This document shows positions 51,701-57,619 of a stretch of 64,000 bases of DNA, in pieces. Origin of the DNA: Arcuatula senhousia (lineage: Eukaryota > Mollusca > Bivalvia > Mytilida > Mytilidae); assembly GCA_963971305.1 (NCBI GenBank), contig OZ020313.1, positions 54,694,203 through 54,758,202 on the forward strand. Reading direction: 5' to 3'. The position numbers and the translations under genes are program-made. The notes below the pieces were generated by a model. The model was given only the letters and a program-made list of their open reading frames with translations, ran no database searches and was not told where the DNA came from. The stretch's first letter is position 1. Every line of letters begins with the position of its first letter.

Positions 51701-53946
51701 GTCTCTCGTGATAAGTATAGACTTACCTTAATAGAATCCCGTCCAAACCTAGTACTCTGACTACCATAACCAGAGGCTTTGGTATCTCTCTGTCTCTCGT
51801 GATAAGTATAGACTTACCTTAATAGAATCCCGTCCAAACCTAGTACTCTGACTACCATAACCAGAGGCTTTGGTATCTCTCTGTCTCTCGTGATAAGTAT
51901 AGACTAACCTTAATAGAATCCCGTCCAAACCTAGCACTCTGACTACCATAACCAGAGGCTTTGGTATCTCTCTGTCTCTCATGATAAGTATAGACTAACC
52001 TTAATAGAATCCCGTCCAAACCTGGCACTCTGACTACCATAACCCGAGGCTTTGGTATCTCTCTGTCTCTCGTGATAAGTATAGACTTACCTTAATAGAA
52101 TCCCGTCCAAACCTAGCACTCTGACTACCATAACCAGAGGCTTTGGTATCTCTCTGTCTCTCATGATAAGTATAGACTAACCTTAATAGAATCGCGTTCA
52201 AACCTGGCACTCTGACTACCATAACCTGAGGCTTTGGTATCTCTCTGTCTCTCGTGATAAGTATAGACTTACCTTAATAGAATCCCGTCCAAACCTAGCA
52301 CTCTGACTACCATAACCTGAGGCTTTGGTATCTCTCTGTCTCTCATGATAAGTATAGACTTACCTTAATAGAATCGCGTCCAAACCTAGCACTCTGACTA
52401 CCATAACCTGAGGCTTTGGTATCTCTCTGTCTCGTGATAAGTATAGACTAACCTTAATAGAATCCCGTCCAAACCTAGCACTCTGACTACCATAACCCGA
52501 GGCTTTGGTATCTCTCTGTCTCTCGTGATACATGTAAGTATAGACTTACCTTAATAGAATCCCGTCCAATCCTAGCACTCTGACTACCATAACCAGAGGC
52601 TTTGGTATCTCTCTGTCTCTCGTGATAAGTATAGACTTACCTTAATAGAATCCCGTCCAAACCTGGCACTCTGACTACCATAACCAGAGGCTTTGGTATC
52701 TCTCTGTCTCTCGTGATAAGTATAGACTTACCTTAATAGAATCCCGTCCAAACCTGATACTCTGACTACCATAACCTGAGGCTTTGGTATCTCTCTGTCT
52801 CTCATGATAAGTATAGACTAACCTTAATAGAATCCCGTCCAAACCTAGCACTCTGACTACCATAACCAGAGGCTTTGGTATCTCTCTGTCTCTCGTGATA
52901 AGTATAGACTAACCTTAATAGAATCCCGTCCAAACCTAGCACTCTGACTACCATAACCCGAGGCTTTGGTATCTCTCTGTCTCTCGTGATAAGTATAGAC
53001 TTACCTTAATAGAATCCCGTCCAAATCTAGCACTCTGACTACCATAACCAGAGGCTTTGGTATCTCTCTGTCTCTCGTGATAAGTATAGACTTACCTTAA
53101 TAGAATCCCATCCAAACCTAGCACTCTGACTACCATAACCAGAGGCTTTGGTATCTCTCTGTCTCTCGTGATAAGTATAGACTGACCTTAATAGAATCCC
53201 GTCCAAACCTAGTACTCTGACTACCATAACTAGAGGCTTTGGTATCTCTCTGTCTCTCGTGATAAGTATAGACTTACCTTAATAGAATCCCGTCCAAACC
53301 TAGTACTCTGACTACCATAACCAGAGGCTTTGGTATCTCTCTGTCTCTTGTGATAAGTATAGACTAACCTTAATAGAATCCCGTCCAAACCTAGCACTCT
53401 GACTACCATAACCAGAGGCTTTGGTATCTCTCTGTCTCTCGTGATAAGTATAGACTTACCTTAATAGAATCCCGTCCAAACCTAGCACTCTGACTGCCAT
53501 AACCAGAGGCTTACGTATCTCTCTGTCTCTCGTGATAAGTATAGACTAACCTTATTAGAATCCCGTCCAAACCTAGCACTCTGACTGCCATAACTAGAGG
53601 CTTTCGTATCTCTCTGTCTCTCGTGATAAGTATAGACTTACCTTAATAGAATCCCGTCCAAACCTAGCACTCTGACTACCATAACCCGAGGCTTTGGTAT
53701 CTCTTTGTCTCTCGTGATAAGTATAGACTTACCTTAATAGAATCACGTCCAAACCTAGCACTCTGACTACCATAACCAGAGGCTTTGGTATCTCTCTGTC
53801 TCTCGTGATAAGTATAGACTTACCTTAATAGAATCCCGTCCAAACCTAGCACTCTGACTACCATAACCCGAGGCTTTGGTATCTCTCTGTCTCTCGTGAT
53901 AAGTATAGACAGTACCTGCTGTACAGTTCTTAGAATGTCTGGTCAT
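3607..53946 (-). CDS. NOSIP: NOSIP, nitric oxide synthase-interacting protein (six exons, 3' end outside window)
   Basis: The product is a conserved eukaryotic U-box/RING-like E3 ubiquitin ligase. It was named for binding nitric oxide synthases and is also reported in late-stage spliceosomes. Joining 53946-53824, 9084-9032, 7063-6952, 6602-6515, 4547-4429 and 3723-3607 gives 612 nt, 204 codons with no stop, and all exon phases agree. Residues 1-41 form the conserved N-terminal block (MTRHSKNCTAG, then VYTYHE and SGYGSQ). Residues 43-71 are the first half of the split U-box (FDCCCLTLQPC, then ITPEGYLYDKEAIL). Residues 72-118 are a Lys/Glu-rich helix, likely coiled coil. LPSFWIP is at 145-151. 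Residues 171 onward (CPMSNKP) begin the second U-box half. Human NOSIP is about 301 residues, so roughly a third is missing beyond the left edge. The introns are 44.7 kb, 2.0 kb, 349 bp, 2.0 kb and 705 bp, plus an open-ended sixth. Identity is firm. The functional statements are family knowledge. Confidence 0.96.
3724..4428 (-). other. NOSIP: NOSIP intron 5
   Basis: A GT-AG intron of 705 bp, AT-rich, with no tandem array. It contains the MITE-like element at 4151-4362. Nothing else is recognised. Confidence 0.85.
4151..4362. mobile_element. MITE-like palindromic element, 212 bp
   Basis: The left end begins tactgtataatcatttaatt and the right end, reversed, begins tactgtagaagcagaatat. The first 7 bases are identical and further matches follow. 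Inside, phrases such as tttcgtggggat and tttcgtggattt recur on both strands (with tccacgaaataaacgaaaat), so most of the element can fold on itself. There is no coding capacity. This fits a short non-autonomous DNA transposon. I believe similar elements are common in bivalves, but the family was not checked. Confidence 0.7.
4429..4547 (-). CDS. NOSIP: NOSIP exon, linker with LPSFWIP motif (residues 126-165)
   Basis: This is a 119 nt exon from acceptor ACTTTTTTAG (ending 4548) to donor GTAAGT (4428-4423), phase 1 to phase 0. It encodes a variable Ser/Asp/Asn-rich stretch including SICNMKNG, then the strongly conserved LPSFWIPNLTPD and TKVEKP. The motif matches human LPSFWIPSLTPE. No tandem copies of this exon edge occur. 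The downstream intron is 705 bp and carries a MITE-like insertion. Confidence 0.96.
4759..5157. mobile_element. MITE-like element with 16 bp terminal inverted repeats, 399 bp
   Basis: The left end is tttaaggatgctcgct (4759-4774) and the right end, agcgaacatccttaaa (5142-5157), is its reverse complement with one mismatch. The interior is AT-rich with no usable open frame. This is consistent with a non-autonomous DNA transposon inserted in NOSIP intron 4. The TTAAGGATG..CGCT terminus is one I associate with mussel genomes, which is recall rather than something the sequence shows. Confidence 0.75.
5365..5590 (-). repeat. Array B, founder part: four 55 bp units of the exon 4 donor junction
   Basis: The ttctac anchor recurs at 5419, 5474, 5529 and 5584, a period of exactly 55. 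On the minus strand each unit has a degenerate exon 4 end, GGTAAGG or similar, and then about 20 more intronic bases (TTCAAAATAGGCATGG type) that the 34 bp units lack. These copies are more diverged than the 34 bp ones and probably preserve the older, longer unit. A single similar long unit interrupts the short ones at about 5829-5890. Confidence 0.85.
5575..6542 (-). repeat. Array B: 34 bp tandem repeat of exon 4 / intron 4 donor junction, about 28 copies
   Basis: On the minus strand the unit is 28 nt of exon (CATGTAGAAGC through AAAGCTG, codons for HVEAPSDKA and the first base of Gly) followed by the six bases GTAAGT. The next copy then restarts at CAT. The highest copy is continuous with the full exon at 6515-6602. 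Variants include GTTTC for GCTTC and a GCGGCCAC version at 5610 and 5915. Every copy carries a consensus GTAAGT donor. Confidence 0.95.
6515..6602 (-). CDS. NOSIP: NOSIP exon, coiled-coil segment (residues 97-126)
   Basis: This is an 88 nt exon from acceptor TTTTAATAG (ending 6603) to donor GTAAGT (6514-6509), entering in phase 0 and leaving in phase 1. It encodes EEEKELAKAEIESKKQ, then KLISHVEAPSDKAG. The segment is charged and helical at first, and its C-terminal part is poorly conserved between phyla. Its last 28 nt (from the His codon) plus GTAAGT form the 34 bp unit of the array immediately downstream in the intron. The highest-coordinate donor is taken as the authentic one because it is the only one attached to the complete exon. 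Confidence 0.92.
6603..6951 (-). other. NOSIP: NOSIP intron 3
   Basis: A 349 bp GT-AG intron (GTTAGT to TTAATAG) with no array and no recognised element. It is one of only two introns lying wholly in the window without a junction repeat. Confidence 0.9.
6952..7063 (-). CDS. NOSIP: NOSIP exon, end of first U-box half and start of coiled coil (residues 59-96)
   Basis: This is a 112 nt exon from acceptor TCTGTTTCAG (ending 7064) to donor GTTAGT (6951-6946). It encodes PEGYLYDKEAILEYIIQQKK and then a Lys-rich helix ending NKAK, which aligns with the human segment PDGYLYEREAILEYILHQKK. Only the lowest-coordinate copy of the acceptor repeat runs on into a complete exon. The other 13 copies upstream stop after about 34 nt of exon sequence. 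The functional acceptor is therefore taken to be the one at 7064, last in transcription order. Confidence 0.95.
7029..7924 (-). repeat. Array C: 55/71 bp tandem repeat of intron 2 acceptor / exon 3 junction, 14 copies
   Basis: On the minus strand each unit reads CTTTGTCTGTTTCAG|ACCAGAAGG through AAGGAGGCCA, that is the polypyrimidine tract, the acceptor and about 34 nt of exon 3 (PEGYLYDKEA), before returning to intron. The ggtctgaaac anchor lies at 7061, 7117, 7171, 7226, 7281, 7351, 7422, 7493, 7554, 7609, 7680, 7735, 7806 and 7882. Steps are mostly 55 or 71; the 71 bp form has 16 extra bases (tattaatataccatt type). One unit (7493-7554) lacks the acagacaaag part of the pyrimidine tract. Here the duplicated junction is an acceptor, so the copies precede the functional exon. 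Confidence 0.95.
8041..8308. repeat. Direct repeat pair of about 85 bp
   Basis: The phrase gtctgtatacccaatat, then agatgcct, a TATA-rich stretch, aagcaattcatt and acaaaag..ttacaaaaa, occurs at 8041-8125 and again, diverged, at 8225-8308. The offset is 184 bp. The phrase tatgtctcgcc also flanks the pair at about 7980 and 8330. This looks like a partial duplication of a dispersed element. Confidence 0.7.
8333..8355. repeat. Perfect 8 bp stem hairpin
   Basis: gtctcgcc, a 7 base loop, then ggcgagac. It adjoins the right copy of the direct repeat and is likely the terminus of a dispersed element. Confidence 0.6.
9032..9084 (-). CDS. NOSIP: NOSIP exon, U-box core cysteines (residues 42-59)
   Basis: This is a 53 nt exon between acceptor GTTTTCAG (ending 9085) and donor GTAAGT (9031-9026). 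It reads in phase 0 as NFDCCCLTLQPCRNPII, and its last two bases AC complete Thr59 with the next exon. The Cys cluster (45-47, 53) and the following Pro-Ile-Ile-Thr are the first half of the NOSIP split U-box/RING-like fold. The exon is too short to appear as a long open frame. It was found by searching for the FDCCCL motif expected between the two repeat-flanked exons. No tandem copies of it are present, unlike its neighbours. Confidence 0.95.
9085..9480 (-). other. NOSIP: NOSIP intron 1, unique 3' part
   Basis: About 400 bp of non-repetitive sequence between the 44 kb array and the acceptor at 9085. Next to the array the minus strand reads GTTAGTTGATAATTATG, which is the authentic beginning of intron 1 still attached to the last array copy. 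No gene is seen. Confidence 0.85.
13741..13760 (-). repeat. Deletion-type array D unit lacking the donor (first)
   Basis: At 13751 gtctct is followed directly by cccaatcccg. The 27 bases holding the donor and the start of the next copy are replaced by cc, giving a 66 bp unit with no splice donor and an in-frame fusion of GRD to ERQRD. Confidence 0.85.
14808..14827 (-). repeat. Deletion-type array D unit lacking the donor (second)
   Basis: The breakpoint is identical to the one at 13751, now at 14818. The offset is 1067 bp, equal to eleven 91 bp units plus one 66 bp unit. The flanking tagaggc variant is shared, so the two are copies of one event. Confidence 0.85.
21690..25460 (-). repeat. Higher-order duplication in array D, 1789 bp (19 units)
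   Basis: The order of 91 and 97 bp units and rare variants at about 21690-23670 recurs 1789 bp further on. For example, a gccagaggc / catggcactctgacttcc / cccgtggc series around 22745, 22918 and 23207 recurs at 24534, 24707 and 24996. The offset equals nine 91 bp and ten 97 bp units. Confidence 0.85.
24800..30800 (-). repeat. Higher-order duplication in array D, 3002 bp (32 units)
   Basis: About 24800-27800 recurs at 27800-30800 with the same rare variants, including gatgcatg at 25594 and 28596 and ggctatgg at 25950 and 28952. The offset equals seventeen 91 bp and fifteen 97 bp units. A few single-base differences exist, for example cccaagg versus ccgaagg near 26320 and 29322. Confidence 0.88.
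34560..37100 (-). repeat. Higher-order duplication in array D, 1844 bp (20 units)
   Basis: The variant series around 34600-35250 is repeated at about 36450-37090, offset 1844 bp (sixteen 91 bp and four 97 bp units). The paired phrases are a catgatacatgtaag unit followed by a cctgatactc unit and an agtatctc unit. Confidence 0.7.
37500..40450 (-). repeat. Higher-order duplication in array D, 1462 bp (16 units)
   Basis: About 37500-38990 and 38990-40450 share unit order, including the gcttcc variant at 37988 and 39450, the ctactataac variant at 38192 and 39654, and ggtgtctctc at 38849 becoming ggtgtttctc at 40312. The offset equals fifteen 91 bp units and one 97 bp unit. Confidence 0.85.
40560..48420 (-). 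repeat. Higher-order block repeated four times in array D (offsets 1759, 2141 and 2808 bp)
   Basis: A block of about 1.1-1.3 kb starting near 40564 recurs near 42323, 44464 and 47272. Marker variants are ctcttgataag (40872, 42631, 44772, 47580), tctggtgataag (41339, 43098, 45239, 48046) and tctgactctcgtg. The offsets correspond to 19, 23 and 30 units. A shorter 667 bp (7 unit) duplication at 45204/45871 explains part of the difference. Confidence 0.87.
48626..48989 (-). repeat. Four consecutive identical 91 bp units in array D
   Basis: The units starting at 48626, 48717, 48808 and 48899 appear identical base for base (cccgagg, cgtgataag, gacttacc type), whereas neighbours differ at two or more of the usual variable sites. 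This suggests very recent slippage or conversion. Confidence 0.75.
53824..53946 (-). CDS. NOSIP: NOSIP start-codon exon (residues 1-41)
   Basis: The exon begins with ATG at 53946-53944 and encodes MTRHSKNCTAGTVYTYHE and onward to GRDSIK, ending in phase 0 at AAG|GTAAGT. The start is chosen because MTRH.KNCTAG is the invariant N terminus of the family. It is 123 nt, 41 codons. Its last 87 nt (from codon 13) are the same sequence that forms the 91 bp units of the adjoining 44 kb array, so this is the rightmost and only complete unit carrying the start codon. The first donor in transcription order is at 53823-53818. Use of any later donor would add 91 or 97 nt per unit and shift the frame; in frame 0 the next unit hits TAG about 20 codons on. 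Confidence 0.96.
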
Positions 53947-53960
53947 AGTGATTTACTATC
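53947..53960 (-). other. NOSIP: NOSIP 5' untranslated segment with upstream splice acceptor
   Basis: Reading the minus strand, ATATTTTTCAG ends at 53961 and is followed by 14 nt (GATAGTAAATCACT) before the ATG. This is a good polypyrimidine-AG acceptor, so the start-codon exon is probably exon 2 with a non-coding exon upstream (higher coordinates). The alternative is that transcription starts nearby and the motif is chance. No promoter or first exon was identified to the right. Confidence 0.6.
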
Positions 53961-54269
53961 CTGAAAAATATTGAAGTAATTAAATGTTTTAACATGTTTA
54001 AACTTTGTTGATTTCTGTTTTTTTGATTTTGTGTTTCCTCATGCTGTTCTTGTTTGTGTTTACCGGTTTTGTCGTTGCCATTTTGGACTTTGACGCTCAA
54101 ATGCACCCATTGGTGCCTCTTTGCTTCTTTTATATCTAGGTCCAGTTAGGCTGTCTATGGGAAGCCAATTTGGTCCTAGCTAGGTAGCTGGGTCAGTAAA
54201 ATAGTAAATACTAAAAGAAAGGACTTAGAAAATCATAAAAATCCCATTTATGTGATTCAGAATCCATAT
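53961..54269. other. Upstream flank of NOSIP start exon, nothing recognised
   Basis: AT-rich at first, then a stretch with gttaggctgtctatggg and cctagctaggtagctggg. No exon, promoter element or open frame could be supported. Confidence 0.5.
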
Positions 54270-55049
54270 GGACACCACAGCAATCTATGAAAGGAATGCC
54301 CAGATTCACTCCCTACCTCATGATAAAGTCCTCATTAAGAGGGTGCTCCTGACATAGGAGATAAAAAGCTACGCCGAGCGCAGCATGATACAACCGCAAC
54401 AAGTTTAACCCTGTACGTTGGAGGCCTAATATGGATAGTCCATTGCTTTGGTCACATGAAGCCCATGGTGGACTTACAAAGCTTTTTGACACATGCATCC
54501 TGTGGTGGACTTAAAAATGCATTGTTGACACATATATATTTACATCAACATCTAATACAAAAAGCCTTATTCATATACATGTAAAAACTACAAAGTTCTT
54601 AATTTTAAGTATAAAACTATTTCATTTGCCTTGACAAACTTTTTAAATTGGTGTTTTTGGCCCCTTCGACCCCTAATTTCTCGAAAACGGTAAGAGATCT
54701 TGCAAATCTGATTAAACATGCAGCCAGGGATTTTCACAAGGATTCCAATGAAAACAAGACCAATCGATGTCTGGCCCTGCGTCGCACGGCAAAACGTTGA
54801 ACCCTGTACCTTCTAGGCCCAATATGGACAGTCAAAATATTTTGATACTTGCATCCTATGGTGGACTTACAAAGCATATTTGTCACATGCCACCCAATAT
54901 TGTAAGAATAGACAAAAAAATAGTTTCTATTTTTTTCCCCTTTTGGCCCCCTTATTGCTAAACAGAAAAGTTGGGTCAAGAAAAAATTGTATCCTTCATT
55001 TTGAATCCAATATATGACCAAAATTAACTTGTAAAAAAAAATTCTAAAT

Positions 55050-55750
55050 GGGACTATAAATAAAAAATGTCACATTTTTGCCCCTTTTGGGCCCCTCGTT
55101 CCTAAACAAAAAGAGAGGGGACACCCAAAATCATCCCCACCCTTTTATTTATTGTGAGTAACACTATTGTAAAGTTTCATAGCATTTGGTCAACCAAAAC
55201 AAGTTATTGTGGAAACAAATAAAAAAGTTGCTTTTTTGGACCCTTTAGGGCCCTTAGTTTCTAAACGAAAAAAGAGGGGACACCAAAAATCAGCCCAACC
55301 CTTCCTTTTCTGGTAAGTAACATTACTGTAAAGTTTCATAGCATTTGGTCAACCAGAACAAAAGTTATTGTGGAAAAAAATTAAAAAGTCGCTTTTTTGG
55401 CCCCCTTTGGGCCTCTCATTTCTAAACGAAAAAAGAGGGGACACCCAAAATTAGCCCAACCCTTCCTTTTATGGTAAGTGACATTACTGTAAAGTTTCTT
55501 GGCATTTGGTCAACCAGAACAAAAGTTATTGTGGAAACAAATAAAAAAGTCACTTTTTTGGTCCCTTTAGGGCCCTTAATTTCTAAACGAAAAAAGAGGG
55601 GACACCCAAAATCAGCCCAACCCTTCCTTTTATGGTAAGTAACATTACTGAAAAGTTTCATAGCATTTGATCAACGAGAACAAAAGTTATTGTGGAAAAG
55701 AATTAAAAAGTCGCTTTTTTGGCCCCTTTTGGGCCCCTAATTTCTAAATG
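55050..55750. repeat. Tandem repeat of about 160 bp, 4-5 diverged copies
   Basis: The ctaaac(g)aaaa anchor occurs at 55102, 55261, 55422 and 55583 and decays at 55744, giving steps of 159, 161, 161 and 161. Each unit contains aggggacacc, aaagtttcatagcatttggt and a ggcccctt-rich part. Divergence between units is much higher than in the NOSIP junction arrays, so this is older. Confidence 0.85.
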
Positions 55751-55911
55751 AAATTATAAAATGACCCCAAAAGGGGAGGTGCACATCTTCAATATATCTG
55801 TAATCACTGTGTTAAATTTCAGAAAGATCTAGTGTTTGGTTTTTGAGATACAGATTACACAAGCAAGGCACCCCATAGCGGGACGGACGGACGGAGTGAC
55901 CCGACTACTAG

Positions 55912-55939
55912 ACCTGCTTTCGCCTTCGGCGACGCAGGT
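55912..55939. repeat. Hairpin with GGACGGAC-rich flank
   Basis: acctgc..tcgcc, loop ttc, ggcga..gcaggt folds into a near-perfect stem. It is preceded by a ggacggacggacgg run at 55880-55894. It is likely a structural terminus of the dispersed repeat. It does not form a recognisable Helitron end. Confidence 0.5.
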
Positions 55940-57068
55940 AAAAAGATTATGAAAATCAGACCAAAAATAAAAAAGTTGATTTAATGGGCGTGGCCTGTCT
56001 TTAGCCCCCTGTAGCAATGTAATAGAGTGAAATACATATCAAAATCATTGACACATTTAGTAGACAGAATTTTATGAGCACTTCCACAAAAAAAGAATTT
56101 TCAAAATTGAATGAATAATAAACATTCTACAACAGTTTTGTCAATACACCCGTTTTAGCCCCTTTGGCCCTTTTTTTCTAAAACAGTAGGGGCCACAAAC
56201 CCCAAATACAAAACCAACATTCCTTTAGTGGATATAATCATCATATCTAAACTTCATAACAATTGGCTGGCCCACTACAACTTAATATTGGTAAAAAAAT
56301 ATTTGCCTGGACAATCTTTTATAAATGGCGCTTTTGGCCCCTTTGACACCTTATTTCTCGAAAACGGTATGAAATATTGCAAATCTGATTGAAAAACGCA
56401 GCCAGGGATTTTTACAAGGATTCCAATGAAAAAAAGATTTTGAAAATCGGACCACAAATAAAAAAGTCGATTTTTTGGGTGTGGCCCCTTTTTGACCCCT
56501 TATAGCAATGTAACGGTACAAGATACATCAAATGTGTTGTTACATTTTGTTGACAGAATTTATTGAGGAATACAATAAAGAAAGAATGATCAAAATCGGA
56601 TGAAAATTAAACATTCTACAGACGTTTTGTCAATACACCCGTTTTAGCCCCTTTTGGCCCTTTTTTCTAAAACAGTAGGGGCCAGAAACCCCAAATGCAA
56701 TACCAACCTTCCTTTAGTGGTTATAAACATCATATCAAAATTTTATAATAATTGGTTAACTACAACTATTGCACGGAAACCAAAGTGTCTACAGACGACG
56801 ACAACGACGACATCGCCATAACATAATACGATTGCAAAAAAATTGCGGTCGTATAAAAATTACTGGCAATCATACATACATACAGTGCGTCTCATTCCCC
56901 GGTATTTATTTCCCCCTTGAAAGTGAGATCGAAAATAAAATTTATTAAATTGTCATCATGATTTAAATGTTAACTGATAATTCTCATTATCATAGCATGG
57001 ATTTCAAATTTAAAAATGAAGGTTTCCAATTGATATTTTAAATAATGCATTCTGTCAGGATATTTTTA

Positions 57069-57086
57069 CTTGTCCCATCGGACAAG
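57069..57086. repeat. Short inverted repeat cttgtc..gacaag
   Basis: cttgtcccatcggacaag is a 6 bp stem around a 6 base centre, with a second aatcggacaaatg nearby at 57125. This type of phrase recurs in molluscan repeats, to my knowledge. The short open frames across it (57045-57379) are not credible genes. Confidence 0.4.
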
Positions 57087-57619
57087 TGCCAAGTCAAAGT
57101 TGCTTGTCTGCCGAGATTTTCAGCAATCGGACAAATGTTATTGTCGAGCCCTGCCAAATTGCACGAGACTCAAAATACTATGGAAGAAAAATTGTTCTGT
57201 CCGGAAACATTCGATTTCGGAAGTTTTGGAAAATGTCTGCGCGTGCTGAAAAATTGCGGGAAATAGTAATACATCGTCCCAGGCATAATTCGAAATTTTC
57301 AATGGAATTATCTACGGGAGCTTTTAAGGCAATGTCTTTCTCATATTATATGACATACAGTTTAACAATATTAAGATAAGATATTCTATTTCTTATCATA
57401 GGGCTCATTACAAGCATGTAATCACATAAAGTAAAAATTAAAAAGACTTCGGGTTTCTCTCCCACTTGCATACACTCACACAAATAACTATCGTTTTGAT
57501 TAAGGATGATTGATTTAACAGTACAACATGTAAATGAAAAATAAAAAAACAGATAAATATACATTACGGGGATTCAGTTGCATACATTGTAAATATGCAG
57601 TCTTTGAAATTAGGCCATA

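Larger units (their letters stand above)
9481..53910 (-). repeat. Array D: 91/97 bp tandem repeat of exon 1 / intron 1 donor junction, about 480 copies, 44.4 kb
   Basis: On the minus strand each unit is 87 nt of the NOSIP start exon (29 codons from VYTYHE to GRDSIK), then GTAA or GTTA, then the next copy at GTCTATACT. The join recreates a GTAAGT or GTTAGT donor in almost every unit. Roughly a quarter of units are 97 bp, with six extra bases (ACATGT) inside the YTY codons. Copies are nearly identical. Recurrent variants are codon 26 (TCT/TCA/TCG), codon 27 (GGT/AGT), codon 33 (GCT, GCC, ACT, ATC) and codon 37 (CGG/CGC). Open frames of 61-110 codons here come from reading across junctions and are not genes. 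The copy number is estimated from span and unit length, not counted. Assembly of such an array may have gained or lost units. Confidence 0.97.
54270..56860. repeat. Nest of related dispersed repeats (non-autonomous mobile-element remnants)
   Basis: Several segments are duplicated within the block. About 100 bp (aaccctgtac, then aggcc.aatatgga, then tggtggacttacaaag) occurs at 54395-54480 and 54798-54875. A segment with tttctcgaaaacggta and gcagccagggatttt occurs at 54675-54755 and 56353-56433. A 340 bp segment ending in attctaca.acgttttgtcaa type sequence and tttctaaaacagtagggg occurs at 55940-56285 and 56432-56770, offset about 490. Between them sits the 160 bp tandem repeat. GGAC and CGAC runs near 55880 and 56800 are typical of molluscan dispersed repeats as I know them. 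Short open frames here are not credible genes. Confidence 0.7.

Noticed and set aside
9613..53227. Over 200 minus-strand open frames of 61-110 codons with near-identical proteins
   Set aside because: They are frames read across array D unit boundaries: one unit in a shifted frame, the next in the native NOSIP frame, then a stop. They have no start context, and the same sequence is a spliced exon edge of NOSIP.
9481..53910. CRISPR-like array
   Set aside because: The repeat is contiguous, with no unique spacers between copies, in a eukaryotic intron-bearing locus. The unit is explained fully by an exon-intron junction.
9481..53910. A giant protein-coding repeat gene with each unit as an exon
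   Set aside because: Between successive exonic parts there are only 4 bases, so no intron could be removed. Unit length is 1 mod 3 and stops occur within two units. No acceptor with a good pyrimidine tract was seen on the coding strand within the unit.
54313..56457. Open frames of 60-95 codons in the right-hand repeat nest
   Set aside because: They lie in duplicated, diverged repeat sequence, overlap on both strands and contain no recognisable domain.
57045..57379. Two overlapping plus-strand frames of 73 and 97 codons
   Set aside because: They are in different frames over the same DNA, cross a short inverted repeat typical of dispersed elements, and show no family resemblance.
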